Assembly: GCA_029213265.1 (NCBI GenBank) | Contig: JARGNG010000007.1 | Span: forward strand, 1 to 64,000 | Direction: 5' to 3' | From: Verrucomicrobiales bacterium | GTDB taxonomy: Bacteria; Verrucomicrobiota; Verrucomicrobiia; Verrucomicrobiales; DEV007 | Length of the DNA stretch: 64,000 bases | In this document: in pieces, positions 52,196 to 62,139 of the stretch | How positions within the stretch are numbered: the first letter of the stretch is position 1 | How the letters are laid out: each line of letters begins with the position of its first letter | Translations under genes and position numbers: made by a program | The notes under the pieces: generated by a model | Database searches by the model: none | What the model saw: only the letters and a program-made list of their open reading frames with translations | What the model was told of the DNA's origin: nothing

Positions 52196-54874
52196 TCAGT
52201 CGAGGTAGAGAAATTCGTTTGCACTCATCAGGCCATGAGCGAGAGCCGACAGTCCAAGGAAACGGGCCGAGGGCTCCTCTGTTTTAGCAGGACCGGAAAC
52301 GACCTCCAGCTTGGCCGGATTGACGGTGTAGTAGGCGGTTTGCAAGGTGAGGAAATCAGAGGCCGCTTTCAACTCCGACTCCGTTGGCGGGCGCCCGTAG
52401 CAGAGTTTCCAGGCATGCTCGATCACGGCCTCCGCATCAGCATCGGCGCATTCTTTCTCCAGCCGCTCCGCGAAATACTGCGCAAACTCCCGCATTCCAA
52501 TGTTGTTCATGAGAAGCAGGCTCTGCGGGCTCACGGTCGTAACAGGACGGATTTCACAATTTGCGTCGGTCATCGGTGGCGCATCGAAGGCCGCAAACAT
52601 TTCGAGTGGACGGGAGCGCCGGATTTGCACGTAAATGCTCTTTCGGAATTCCGCTCCCTCCAGGGAAATGAACTTCCCGGTCTGCCGCCCCGCCGTATCG
52701 GTCGTATCCACCCCGATCACGACCTGTCCCTCTTCCGTCAGCATGACGGGAACTGGTTCGCCGCCCAGTTGGCCGTTCAGTTTTCCAGACACCGAGAGCA
52801 GAGAGTCGCGCAGTATCTCCGCCTCGAGACGACGCTTGTTCTGACGACTGAGGAGTCGGTTATCCGGATCGATACGATCTTTTGTCGCATCCCGCTGCGA
52901 GCTTTGTCGCCAGGTATGGCTCAGCAGAATCGTGCGATGGAGCTGTTTGAGGCTCCATCCACTTTCCATGAACTTGGTCGCAAGCCAGTCGAGCAACTCC
53001 GGATGACTCGGCGTCTCTCCGAGGTGCCCGAAATCAGCAACCGTCTTGACCAGGCCTGTTCCGAAGTGATGCATCCAGACCCGGTTGACCATGACGCGGG
53101 CCAGCAAGGGATGCTCGCCATCGGTGAGCGTTTTCGCCAGCGCAAGCCGTCGTCCCGAGGTCGGCAGCGCCTCCACGTTCTCCGGCAAACTCGTGTCTCT
53201 CCAACTGGACAACACACTGAGATCGGAGGGCTTCACTTCCTCTTTCGGAGATTCGGGATCCCCGCGATGGAATAGAAAAGAAGCCGGGATCGCCTCCGGC
53301 TTTTTCGGCACCTCCGCGAACGCATGCACATACTCGACCGTTGGTTTCTTCGCCCGGATCTCCGCTGCCTTGGCCGACATTTCCTTCAAAGTCGCTGCAT
53401 GCTTTGTCTTGTAGGTGGTATCGTAGAGATAGAGAGAACCGGCATTGAGCTTTTCGATGCTGGGATGCTGCTTGAGCAACGCCAGTTGCTCCGGGGTGCG
53501 CTCCTTGACGACGGCTTTGAAGGCAGCTCGCAATGGATCGCGGATCGCTTCGTCCCGTTTTGCCAATTCCTTTTCGAGAACCTCGTCAATAAAGGCCGTC
53601 TGCATTTTGAGACGTTCCGCATCCACTTTCTTTGCCTCGGTTTCGATTTCAGCTGCTTTGGCTTTGTCTTCGCTGGTTTGCAGAGAAACGAGGCGCTGAG
53701 AAGGACGACGCCAGCTCTTCGGATCAAATCCGGGGTCGAAGACGGCCCGGAGCTCAAAGAAGTCCGCTTGCGTGATCGGATCGTAGCGATGGTCGTGACA
53801 TTCCGCACATTGAATCGTCATCCCGTAGAACGCGGTGCTCACGATCTTCATCGTGTCGGTGATCGACTGATTCTGGTTCAGGAGATTGTTCGCAGCTCCG
53901 GTTCCGTCCGGGGCCATGCGGAGAAATCCAGTCGCGGTGAGGAGTTCAGCATAGCGCGTCTTTTCCTCGTCGGTCGGCGAGTCGGCATGCAGACCAAGCT
54001 GGTGGGCGATCTCGTCACCGGCCAACTGCTCCCGGACAAATTCATCGAAGGGCTTGTCCCTGTTCAGCGAGGCGATGACATAGTCCCGGTATTTCCAGGC
54101 ATGCTTCCTTTCCAGATCCTTTTCCGCAACTCCGTCGGAATCGGCATACCCGGCCACATCAAGCCAGTGGCGGGCCCAGCGCTCTCCGTAGGCGGGGGAA
54201 GCGAGGAGGCGGTCAATCAGGTCGCCGTAGGCTTTCTCCGGATCCGTCTGCGACGCGGCGAGAAACGTATCCACGTCCTTCGGAGTCGGAGGCATTCCGG
54301 TCAGGTCAAAGGTGACCCGCCGAATCAGGGTACGGGAATCCGCGGCCTCGGAGAAAGTAAGCTCATTCTCCGCCAGCTTCCGGGCGACAAAGGAATCGAT
54401 CCCGTTTTGACCCCTCCCATCCGCGACCTCCGGAGGCGTCACCTTATCGATCGGCTGCAAGGACCACCAACTCCGCTCTTCTTCCGTAAAATGATGTTCC
54501 GGACCGAGCGTTTCCGGCTCCGGCCGCGCGGTTTTCGCGCCCTGGGCGATCCATTGCTCCACCTTGCCAATCTCCGCATCAGAAAGCCGGGGCTTTTCCT
54601 TGGGCATTTCGCCACTCTTCAAGACTTCCAGCAAGTGGCTTTCGTCGGATTTGGAGGCAATGAGCGCAGGGCCGGATTTGCCGCCTTTCGCCAGAAACCG
54701 GGCCAGCCGCACATCAAGCCCCCCTTTCTTCTCGCCATCCTCTCCATGGCAATGAAAGCAATGGGTCTTCAGAATTGGCCTCACATCTTTCTCGAACGTC
54801 AGGGATTCCGCCGCGTGAGCGGATCCGAAAGCAGCCAGGATCAGTGACAGCCCAAAGCGTTGAAGGAAATTCAT
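52196..54874 (-). CDS. PSD1-type protein: cytochrome c plus DUF1549/DUF1553 (first pair)
   Basis: An 892-residue exported protein. Signal peptide: LSLILAAFGSAHA. A cytochrome c-like domain follows with CFHCH (Cys39, Cys42, His43) and the likely axial Met in GEMPKEK. The DUF1549 domain (ADSRTLIRRVTFDLTGMPPTP, YGERWARHWLDVAGYADSDG) spans ~190-400, and the DUF1553 domain (PLLARVMVNRVWMHHFGTGLV, SQQSLLLMNN-type VSPQSLLLMNN) ~570-850. It probably takes part in extracellular or periplasmic oxidation of complex substrates. ATG 54874 opens the signal peptide; an in-frame ORF to 54988 has no support. The DUF1501 partner is 2 bp downstream. Confidence 0.9.
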   Translation of the reverse strand: MNFLQRFGLSLILAAFGSAHAAESLTFEKDVRPILKTHCFHCHGEDGEKKGGLDVRLARFLAKGGKSGPALIASKSDESHLLEVLKSGEMPKEKPRLSDAEIGKVEQWIAQGAKTARPEPETLGPEHHFTEEERSWWSLQPIDKVTPPEVADGRGQNGIDSFVARKLAENELTFSEAADSRTLIRRVTFDLTGMPPTPKDVDTFLAASQTDPEKAYGDLIDRLLASPAYGERWARHWLDVAGYADSDGVAEKDLERKHAWKYRDYVIASLNRDKPFDEFVREQLAGDEIAHQLGLHADSPTDEEKTRYAELLTATGFLRMAPDGTGAANNLLNQNQSITDTMKIVSTAFYGMTIQCAECHDHRYDPITQADFFELRAVFDPGFDPKSWRRPSQRLVSLQTSEDKAKAAEIETEAKKVDAERLKMQTAFIDEVLEKELAKRDEAIRDPLRAAFKAVVKERTPEQLALLKQHPSIEKLNAGSLYLYDTTYKTKHAATLKEMSAKAAEIRAKKPTVEYVHAFAEVPKKPEAIPASFLFHRGDPESPKEEVKPSDLSVLSSWRDTSLPENVEALPTSGRRLALAKTLTDGEHPLLARVMVNRVWMHHFGTGLVKTVADFGHLGETPSHPELLDWLATKFMESGWSLKQLHRTILLSHTWRQSSQRDATKDRIDPDNRLLSRQNKRRLEAEILRDSLLSVSGKLNGQLGGEPVPVMLTEEGQVVIGVDTTDTAGRQTGKFISLEGAEFRKSIYVQIRRSRPLEMFAAFDAPPMTDANCEIRPVTTVSPQSLLLMNNIGMREFAQYFAERLEKECADADAEAVIEHAWKLCYGRPPTESELKAASDFLTLQTAYYTVNPAKLEVVSGPAKTEEPSARFLGLSALAHGLMSANEFLYLD

Positions 54875-55015
54875 GATCAACGGAAGCCTCACAAGGTATT
54901 CAATTCCAAGAGAGGAGCAACGCGTACCATGCACGCACTGACGCCATGCGCGACCGTGCGAAAATAGCTTCTCTTCGCCTCGCAGCAAAGCATCTCCGTT
55001 CGTCGAACCGGATTA

Positions 55016-55726
55016 CTAGCGTCCCCAAATCTCCGCCATCAACTCGTAGAGACCGGGATCATGAGCCTGCAGTTCGGAACGAACAAAGGGGTAAAAATCA
55101 TTGGTTCCGAACCAAGCCTCGGTCGCCTCGGCAAAGTATTCCTTCTCATTACTGAGGGCGTAGTGCTTTCGCATGCCGCCTGTAATGAACAAGACCTTCG
55201 CATACCGCCCCTCCAACTGCGCCCGCGCGAAAGCCTTCTTGAGCGGTTCATAATCGTATCCCAAAACCTGATCATGGTAGCTGTGAGACAGTTCGTGAAT
55301 CAGCACGCTTGGCTGCACCAGAATGTGCTCCGGGTCGGCATATAGCGAAGCCTTCGTAATGTGAACGCACTTCGCCAGAGCCGCTTCGTGGCCATTTTCA
55401 ATCAACCACTTCCTGCTGGGATGGTATTGCGCCCCTTTCAAGCTCGGATGTTCATCGAGGATGATCATGACCTTGCGCAGTTCCCTCAATTGCTTTCCGG
55501 GAACCAAAATCGAAATCCGCCCAAGATCGGAAATGACCCGCGTCACGGCTCGTTTTCCAATCGTTTCGTAAAGGTCTCCGCCTTCGAGAAGTCGCAGGTC
55601 GATCTTCACGTTCCAGCCATAGACCGGCTTGGTGAGACGGGAGATCGGAGACGCCGGTGATGTCGGCTCACTCCGCCCGATCGTCAGCAGGCAGGCGGTC
55701 AGCAACAGAATCGAGGGAATTTTCAT
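55016..55726 (-). CDS. Exported putative zinc metallopeptidase
   Basis: A 236-residue exported protein (signal peptide residues 1-18). The zinc motif VLIHELSHSYHD (His144, Glu145, His148) is followed ~50 residues later by NEKEYFAEATEAWFG, whose Glu is a good candidate third ligand, the gluzincin pattern seen in anthrax-lethal-factor-like folds. I cannot place it in a named family. It starts within the last 4 bp of the sulfatase gene, so the two proteins are translationally coupled and may act on the same extracellular glycoprotein or matrix. Confidence 0.7.
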   Translation of the reverse strand: MKIPSILLLTACLLTIGRSEPTSPASPISRLTKPVYGWNVKIDLRLLEGGDLYETIGKRAVTRVISDLGRISILVPGKQLRELRKVMIILDEHPSLKGAQYHPSRKWLIENGHEAALAKCVHITKASLYADPEHILVQPSVLIHELSHSYHDQVLGYDYEPLKKAFARAQLEGRYAKVLFITGGMRKHYALSNEKEYFAEATEAWFGTNDFYPFVRSELQAHDPGLYELMAEIWGR

Positions 55727-57261
55727 TCAACGTTCCTCTCCAATCGGGGCGCAGAATATCCCTGTTCCCGGATCTTCTTGAGCAAGTCAGCCAGGTCTTT
55801 CACCTTGTCAGGATGATCGCCACTGACGTCCTTCTTCTGTGCAAGATCGCTTTCGAGGTGATAGAGCTCGACGGGAGCCTTGTTATCCGCCAGATACCCC
55901 CGCTTCTCCTCCCAGGCTTTGTTTCGTCCGGAGTGGTAGCCATCGTTTCCCGAGATTAAAACCCACTCCCCGTGACGGATCGCCCACTTGTCTTCCTTTG
56001 TATTGTGAATGTGTGTTGTCCGGGCTTGGTCCGCTCCTCCCTTCAAAACCGGAAGGAGATCGTGAGAATCCTCTGCCGCATCCGCCGGCAGCGAAACCTC
56101 GATAGCGCCGGCGATTGTCGCCATGATGTCGATTTGCGAAACCAGAGCGTCCGAGACCGAACCCGCTTTCGTGACTCCGGGCCATTTCACGAGGAACGGC
56201 ACGTGATGGCCTCCTTCGTAAATATCCCTCTTCAGCCCCCGGAGAGGATGCGCCGACCAGTGATCAAATTTCTCGTCCCTCGCATAGGCGTATTTCTCGG
56301 GGCCGTTGTCGGCGGTAAAGATGATGATCGTATTGTCGGCCTGCCCACTCTCCTCCAGCGCCCGAATCAACTGTCCGCAGGCATCGTCCGTTTCGTAGAC
56401 GAAATCACCGTAGGGTCCTGCCTCGGATTTTCCATCAAACTCGTCATTCGGAATGATCGGCGCGTGAGGCGAAGGAAAGGCGAAGTAGAGAAAGAACGGC
56501 TCGTCCGAATCTTTCTGCTTCCTGATGTATTCCACTCCCTTTGCCGTTGTCGTGGGAATGTTCTCGTAGGGATCCCAATCGGAAGTCATCGGACCGGGAC
56601 GACATTCCCAGTTGCCTTCTTTGATCGGTTTCCACAACGCGGTGTCCATCAGGACATCGGGAGCTTTTACGACCTTGTCGTCTTCAATCCAGCAGTAGGG
56701 AGGGAAATTGATGACGGTATCTCCAAAGTAGTGATCGAATCCGTGCGCGAGCGGACCGTCCGGGATTGGTTTGTCCCAATGAAACGCGTCCGCCCCCCAG
56801 GTTTTCTTCCGCCCATCGCCAATTTGCTTTGCATCCGCTTTCCGGATCGCAGCCCAGTCCCAACCGAGATGCCATTTCCCGATTGCGGCAGTGTTGTAGC
56901 CCTTTTCCTTCAGCATTTCAGGAAGAGTAAGACGCTCCGGAGCAAAGACAGAGCCCCCGAAGGCATTTACGATTCCATAAAAGTCCCGCCAGTGGTGCCG
57001 CCCCGTCAGCAGGGCATAACGGCTCGGCGTGCAGATTCCGGAGGACGAATGCCCGTCGAGAAAACGCATTCCCGAGGCCGCGAGTTGGTCCAGATTCGGT
57101 GTCGGAATTTTTGAACCGGAGTGATAGCAGCCCAGGTCACCGAATCCGAGGTCGTCGGCATAGAGAATAAGGATATTGGGGCGATCCGACGCCGTGGATA
57201 TTTGGCAGGAAAATCCGACAACTGCGAGAAGGAGAATCAACAGAGAGCAGGGAAAACGCAT
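55723..57261 (-). CDS. Exported formylglycine-dependent sulfatase
   Basis: A 512-residue arylsulfatase-family enzyme. Signal peptide: residues 1-24. The metal site ILYADDLGFGDLGCYG-like segment YADDLGFGDLGCYHSGS is followed by the sulfatase signature ICTPSRYALLTGR with Cys77, which is converted to formylglycine. IGKWHLGWD and IIIFTADNGPEKY add further metal and sulfate ligands. It removes sulfate esters from sulfated polysaccharide in the periplasm. It is Cys-type, so a formylglycine-generating enzyme must be encoded elsewhere. It overlaps the zinc peptidase gene by 4 bp. Confidence 0.94.
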   Translation of the reverse strand: MRFPCSLLILLLAVVGFSCQISTASDRPNILILYADDLGFGDLGCYHSGSKIPTPNLDQLAASGMRFLDGHSSSGICTPSRYALLTGRHHWRDFYGIVNAFGGSVFAPERLTLPEMLKEKGYNTAAIGKWHLGWDWAAIRKADAKQIGDGRKKTWGADAFHWDKPIPDGPLAHGFDHYFGDTVINFPPYCWIEDDKVVKAPDVLMDTALWKPIKEGNWECRPGPMTSDWDPYENIPTTTAKGVEYIRKQKDSDEPFFLYFAFPSPHAPIIPNDEFDGKSEAGPYGDFVYETDDACGQLIRALEESGQADNTIIIFTADNGPEKYAYARDEKFDHWSAHPLRGLKRDIYEGGHHVPFLVKWPGVTKAGSVSDALVSQIDIMATIAGAIEVSLPADAAEDSHDLLPVLKGGADQARTTHIHNTKEDKWAIRHGEWVLISGNDGYHSGRNKAWEEKRGYLADNKAPVELYHLESDLAQKKDVSGDHPDKVKDLADLLKKIREQGYSAPRLERNVE

Positions 57262-57266
57262 TCCGG

Positions 57267-57295
57267 ATTGTGGGGCGATTTACCCGGGTGGGCAA
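57267..57295 (-). promoter_or_regulatory. Possible sulfatase promoter
   Basis: On the minus strand TTGCCC (5' end 57295), a 17-bp spacer and CACAAT (57272-57267) end 5 nt before the ATG at 57261. Confidence 0.35.
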
Positions 57296-57342
57296 GACCT
57301 CAATGACGGGCTTCCATTACCCGTTCCGTTTCCCCGGTCCGA

Positions 57343-58821
57343 CTACGCGAGAATGTCTTTAACAATATTGGTCCCCTCCACCCCGGTCAGCTTTTGCTCC
57401 AGTCCCTGGAACGGATAGGAAAACTTGCGGTCATCGATGCCCATGCAATGCAGAATTGTCGCGTTGAGATCATTCAAATGAACCGGATTCTCGGTCACGT
57501 TGTAGCTGAAGTCGTCGGTTTCCCCATAGCTCAGCCCGGCCTTGATGCCGCCCCCGCCCATCCACATGCAGAAGTTCCTCGGATGATGATCCCGTCCGTA
57601 GTTATCCTTCGTCAAAGCCCCCTGGGAATAGACCGTCCGTCCGAATTCCCCGCCAAACACGACGAGGGTATCTTCGAGCATACCACGAAGTTTCAGATCT
57701 CGAATTAAGCCGGCGGTTGCCTGATCCACATCCCTGCACTGTCCGGCAATCAGTTTGGGAAGTCGGTTGTGTTGGTCCCAGCCGCGATGCAGAATTTGAA
57801 TGACCCGGGTCCCCCGCTCCGCAAGCCGGCGGGCCATGATCGCACTGTGGGCAAAGGTTCCCGGCTTCTCCACGTCGGGGCCGTACATGTCCAGGGTCGA
57901 CTTGCTCTCCTTCGTGAGGTCGGTCAATTCCGGAACGCTCGTCTGCATTCGGAAAGCCATCTCGTACTGTGCGATGCGCGTTTGCGTTTCCGGATCGCCA
58001 TAGCGGGCGAAGTTTTTCTCGTTCAAGCGGGCAAGCGCATCGAGCATGGTGCGACGGTCGCCTCCATTCACTCCGGGGGGATTTCTCACGTAGAGAACGG
58101 GATCGCCAGCGCCGCGCAGGGCCACGCCATCATATTTCGTCGGCAAAAATCCACTGCTCCACATCCGGGTAAAGAGTGCCTGGGCCTGGCTCTCTTTCGG
58201 GAAGCTAGGAGTAAAGACAACGAAGGCAGGAAGATCATTGCTTTCACTGCCGAGACCGTAACTGAGCCAGGACCCAAGACTCGGCTTCCCGGGAACTTCG
58301 CTCCCGGTCATGACAAAGGTGCAGGCGGGGTCGTGATTGATCGCATCTGTGTGAACCGACTTGATCATCGTGATGTCGTCCGCGATTCCCTTCATGTGGG
58401 GAACGAGATCGCTCATCCAGATCCCGCTCTTTCCGCACTGCTCAAAATTGAACATGCTCGGCGCGACGGGCAACCGGGACTGGCCGCTCGTCATGGTAGT
58501 GATTCGCTGCCCGTTCCGAACGGACTCCGGCAATTCTTTGTCGAAATAGTCTTTCAACCCCGGCTTGTGATCAAACAGGTCCAATTGAGACGGGGCCCCG
58601 TTCATGTGGAGGTAAATAATCCGCTTTGCCTTGGGCACAAAGTGAGGGAATCCCGGAAGTGGCGGATGAACTTGTTCAGAATCAACCGGCGGTTTCGGAG
58701 CTCTTCCCTGGGCCTGTTCCCCCATCAGTGAGGCAAGGGCAATTCCACCCACCTTGAGTCCGGCGCCTTCAAAGAAGCGGCGTCGCGTCAGTTCTTTGTG
58801 AAAATCAATCGCTGGATTCAT
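57343..58821 (-). CDS. Tat-exported DUF1501 protein (second pair)
   Basis: A 492-residue DUF1501 protein. The Tat signal is [21 protein letters not shown] (residues ~10-31). Typical segments are [54 protein letters not shown] and [17 protein letters not shown]. It is a paralogue of the protein at 50748-52193, with the same order of motifs and the same 2-bp spacing from its PSD1 partner. Function is not established. Confidence 0.9.
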   Translation of the reverse strand: MNPAIDFHKELTRRRFFEGAGLKVGGIALASLMGEQAQGRAPKPPVDSEQVHPPLPGFPHFVPKAKRIIYLHMNGAPSQLDLFDHKPGLKDYFDKELPESVRNGQRITTMTSGQSRLPVAPSMFNFEQCGKSGIWMSDLVPHMKGIADDITMIKSVHTDAINHDPACTFVMTGSEVPGKPSLGSWLSYGLGSESNDLPAFVVFTPSFPKESQAQALFTRMWSSGFLPTKYDGVALRGAGDPVLYVRNPPGVNGGDRRTMLDALARLNEKNFARYGDPETQTRIAQYEMAFRMQTSVPELTDLTKESKSTLDMYGPDVEKPGTFAHSAIMARRLAERGTRVIQILHRGWDQHNRLPKLIAGQCRDVDQATAGLIRDLKLRGMLEDTLVVFGGEFGRTVYSQGALTKDNYGRDHHPRNFCMWMGGGGIKAGLSYGETDDFSYNVTENPVHLNDLNATILHCMGIDDRKFSYPFQGLEQKLTGVEGTNIVKDILA

Positions 58822-58823
58822 AC

Positions 58824-61800
58824 TCAGTTTTTGTTCACGGTTTCGTCCAGATTCAGGAGGAGGTTGGCAATGAGAGTGTAGGCCGCCAGGTCGACGCGAT
58901 TCAGTTTCGGATCGGTTTCACTTTCCCCGTAGCTGGTCAGCTCTTTCGCGGCCACCTCATCGGACGCGTATCGGTTCCGGTGCTGGGTCAAAGCGTTCAA
59001 AACCGTCTCCTCCTCGTCCGGCTCGGGCCAGCGTGCCGTGACCGTTCGCCACGCCCAGCGAATCCGCTCCTGATCGCTGGCACCGCCTTCGGTGAGCACC
59101 CGGGCCGCGAGATTTCTGGCCGCTTCGACATGCTGAATGTCGTTCATCAGTTGCAGGGCCTGCAAGGGGGTGTTGCTGCGTCCGCGCCGGGAACAGCTTT
59201 GTTCCCGATTCGGAGCATCAAAGGAGGACAGGAAAGGTGGCGGTGCGGTGCGTTTGAAAAAGGTATAGAGACTCCGTCGATAAAGCGCATCTCCCGTATC
59301 CTGCTTGTAGTAGCGGGTGTTGCTACTGCCGAATCCAACGGGTTCCCAAATGTTCTCAGGTTGGTAGGGCTTGACTCCTTTCCCTCCGATCGTCGGAACA
59401 AGCAGGCCGCTCAGAAACAATGCCTGGTCGCGAAGCACTTCCCCATCGAGTCGAAGCCTCGGGCCACGGGCGAGAAGCCGGTTCTCCGGGTCTTTCTCCA
59501 GCAGTGCTGGTCCCGCCGCTGCGCGCTGTCGGTAGGCGTGGCTGGTGACGATTCGAGTGACCAGCTTTTTGATATCCCACCCGTCTTCGACAAATTGCAC
59601 CGCGAGCCAGTCGAGCAGTTCCGGATGGCTTGGCGGTTCGCCCTGAGAACCGAAGTCCTCGCTTGTCTTCACGAGGCCGGTTCCAAAGAATTGCTGCCAG
59701 AATCGATTCACCGTCACTCGCGCCGTGAGCGGATTCTCTCCGCTCACCAGCCAGTTGGCAAGATCGAGCCTGTTGTAATCACGATCCTTCGGTTTCGCCG
59801 GCAGTGGTGGAAGAAACGCCGGCACATTGCGGGAAACTTTCTCTCCGGGGTTGTCATACTGACCGCGCTCCATCACGAAGCTTTCGCGAGCCTCCGGCAA
59901 ATCAGCCATGACAAAAGTAGTCGGAGCGTCTTTTTCGATCTGCATTTTCTCCTGCTCAAACGGAGCCTTTTCCGCCTTCAGGGGAGCGAGGAGATCCTGC
60001 GAGCCGGCATACAGATTGGTGAGCCAGAAGTTCTTCACCTGCGTTGTTTCGGCTTCGCTCCATTGGTCCGCCCTTTTACCCCGAACCAGTTGACGAAGTC
60101 CCTCGGGCAGATCGTTGTTTCTCTTGCCCTGATTCATATCGATCCACTTGCTCCAGGACCAGGCCGGGTCGACTGAAGGATTGGTTTCGGAAGACACTCC
60201 CAATCGATCCCAGGTCACGGTCCCGCTGAACTGGGTGAAAGCATAGCCCCCGATCTTGCTGCCCTTTTTCAGTCCCAGCCTGGCAGCCGGCACTTCAAGT
60301 CGAACCCACTCGCCCCGTTTTGGCAATGCACCCATGTGAACCTTTTCGGTCGTGCCGGCCTTACCGAAGGCAATTTTCTCCTGTGCCCCCCAAATCGCTC
60401 GATGCTTCCAGCCTCCGACGTGGAACTGGATCATGATGGCTTCCGGCGGATTCGCCGGATCGAGGAAGGCATGGACAAAAATCGTGCCCTTATCCGGAAC
60501 GGGAAACTCGGCTCCTCCCGCGAAGAAATCCTGTGCAACGACGGCTCCGGCCGTGCGCTTCAAGGCAATGTTTCCGCTGAACACCTCCCCTTCCCCCTTT
60601 TTCACCAGGGTCAGCGGACCGCCTGAGCTTTCCGGCTTTGCTCCCTTCGGAAACCCATCCTCGAACCAGATCGACTCGGTTCTTCGAATCGGAGGAGGAG
60701 GGCTTTGCTTTGCCGGGTCTACATACTCAATTCCTGCGACCGTCTTTTCGATCTTCTTGTCTACCGTAGCGATTTCTGTATCCAACACCTTGAGCCGCTC
60801 CTCCTCTTCGGGACTGGTGAGCTTCAAAATCGGCGGGGTATCGATCTTGTTTCCGTCCATCGCAGGATCTGCCGCACTGTGGAAGAAGGAATACATCGAG
60901 TAGTAGTCCTTCGCTGAAAGCGGATCGAACTTGTGATCATGACAGACCGCGCACCCTCCGGTGAGCCCCATCCACACCTCGATCGTTGTCGTCGTCCGGT
61001 CAACGGCATAGCGATAGATCCATTCCTCATTGATGCTGCCCCCTTCGCTGGTGGTGACATTGCAACGATTGAAGCCCGAAGCAATCAGCTGTTCCCGGGT
61101 CGGATTCGGGAGGAGGTCCCCCGCCAATTGCCAGCGAGTGAAATCGTCGAAAGGAAGATTCTGATTCAAGGCGCGGACGACCCAGTCCCGATACGGCCAC
61201 ATCGAGCGCTCGTTATCCAAATGCAGCCCGTGCGTATCGGCATATCTCGCCAGATCGAGCCAGTAGCGCGCCATGTGTTCGCCATAGGTGACTTTTTTCA
61301 ATAACCCCGCCACCAGAGTTCCGTAAGCATCCGGAGATTCATCGGAAAAAAAGGCATCCACTTCCATCGGAGTCGGCGGGAGGCCGGTGAGATCGAGGGT
61401 CACGCGTCGGATTAAGGTTTCTTTGTCCGCTTCCGCCGCAGGAACGAGGCTCTCTTTGGTAAGTCTTTTCTGTAAAAAGAGATCAATTGGGTTTTTCTGC
61501 GTATTACTTTCGGGAAGTTGGGGCTTTTTCGGGGTCACGAATGACCAGTGCTCCTCATATTCCGCTCCTTGCTCGATCCACTTCCTGAGAATTTCCTTTT
61601 CCTCCGGTTTGAGCGCCTTGTGGAAATCCCGCGGAGGCATGATCTCGTCCTCGTCGTCGCAAATGATCCGGATCCAGGCCTCGCTTTTCTCAAGATTTCC
61701 GGGAATCAGGGCGCGGTATCCGCCGAGATCGGCATAGGCCCCTTCAGGAGTATCGAGCCGAAGGTCCGCCTTGCGCTCCTTTTCATCGAAACCGTGACAG

Positions 61801-61928
61801 GCAAAACAGGCATCGGAAAGGATGGGGCGAACCTTCTGGTTGAAGGAGATCTTTTCCGAATCGGACGAGAGAGAAAGAGACACCGGGAGAAAGGTGAAAA
61901 GCAATCCCAGACAAAGTCGCGCAGCCAT
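58824..61928 (-). CDS. PSD1-type protein with inserted jelly-roll domain (second pair)
   Basis: A 1034-residue exported protein. After a signal peptide ([13 protein letters not shown]) comes a cytochrome c-like domain with CFACHG (Cys41, Cys44, His45) and a likely Met ligand in [13 protein letters not shown]1549 ([39 protein letters not shown]) follows at ~165-370, and DUF1553 ([21 protein letters not shown]) at ~720-980. Between them, residues ~420-600 form a beta-rich insert ([38 protein letters not shown]) that resembles a LamG/carbohydrate-binding jelly roll and is lacking from the first PSD1. The DUF1501 partner follows after 2 bp. Confidence 0.9.
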   Translation of the reverse strand: MAARLCLGLLFTFLPVSLSLSSDSEKISFNQKVRPILSDACFACHGFDEKERKADLRLDTPEGAYADLGGYRALIPGNLEKSEAWIRIICDDEDEIMPPRDFHKALKPEEKEILRKWIEQGAEYEEHWSFVTPKKPQLPESNTQKNPIDLFLQKRLTKESLVPAAEADKETLIRRVTLDLTGLPPTPMEVDAFFSDESPDAYGTLVAGLLKKVTYGEHMARYWLDLARYADTHGLHLDNERSMWPYRDWVVRALNQNLPFDDFTRWQLAGDLLPNPTREQLIASGFNRCNVTTSEGGSINEEWIYRYAVDRTTTTIEVWMGLTGGCAVCHDHKFDPLSAKDYYSMYSFFHSAADPAMDGNKIDTPPILKLTSPEEEERLKVLDTEIATVDKKIEKTVAGIEYVDPAKQSPPPPIRRTESIWFEDGFPKGAKPESSGGPLTLVKKGEGEVFSGNIALKRTAGAVVAQDFFAGGAEFPVPDKGTIFVHAFLDPANPPEAIMIQFHVGGWKHRAIWGAQEKIAFGKAGTTEKVHMGALPKRGEWVRLEVPAARLGLKKGSKIGGYAFTQFSGTVTWDRLGVSSETNPSVDPAWSWSKWIDMNQGKRNNDLPEGLRQLVRGKRADQWSEAETTQVKNFWLTNLYAGSQDLLAPLKAEKAPFEQEKMQIEKDAPTTFVMADLPEARESFVMERGQYDNPGEKVSRNVPAFLPPLPAKPKDRDYNRLDLANWLVSGENPLTARVTVNRFWQQFFGTGLVKTSEDFGSQGEPPSHPELLDWLAVQFVEDGWDIKKLVTRIVTSHAYRQRAAAGPALLEKDPENRLLARGPRLRLDGEVLRDQALFLSGLLVPTIGGKGVKPYQPENIWEPVGFGSSNTRYYKQDTGDALYRRSLYTFFKRTAPPPFLSSFDAPNREQSCSRRGRSNTPLQALQLMNDIQHVEAARNLAARVLTEGGASDQERIRWAWRTVTARWPEPDEEETVLNALTQHRNRYASDEVAAKELTSYGESETDPKLNRVDLAAYTLIANLLLNLDETVNKN

Positions 61929-61933
61929 ACCGG

Positions 61934-61962
61934 AATGAACGTCGAAGCGTCCTTTCGGGCAA
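61934..61962 (-). promoter_or_regulatory. Possible promoter of the second PSD1/DUF1501 pair
   Basis: On the minus strand TTGCCC (5' end 61962), a 17-bp spacer and TTCATT (61939-61934) end 5 nt before the ATG at 61928, the same layout as the sulfatase promoter. Confidence 0.3.
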
Positions 61963-62102
61963 GGTCACATTTGCGTATCGGTTTTCGCCGTAAGGGCATT
62001 TTAGGTCCGACATGAAATGGCGTACCCGACTCCCCCGATTCACAAGAGGCACTGCGGGAGAAGGACGCATCAAAAGACGGCTGAATTACGTGTCTCCAAG
62101 CC

Positions 62103-62130
62103 TTGACCTGAGAGCGGAACCTTGTGATGT
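62103..62130 (+). promoter_or_regulatory. Predicted promoter of the NuoE-NuoF fusion gene
   Basis: TTGACC (62103-62108), a 16-bp spacer and TGATGT (62125-62130) lie 9 nt before the ATG at 62140, predicting a leaderless mRNA. Confidence 0.4.
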
Positions 62131-62139
62131 TTCTTTCCT

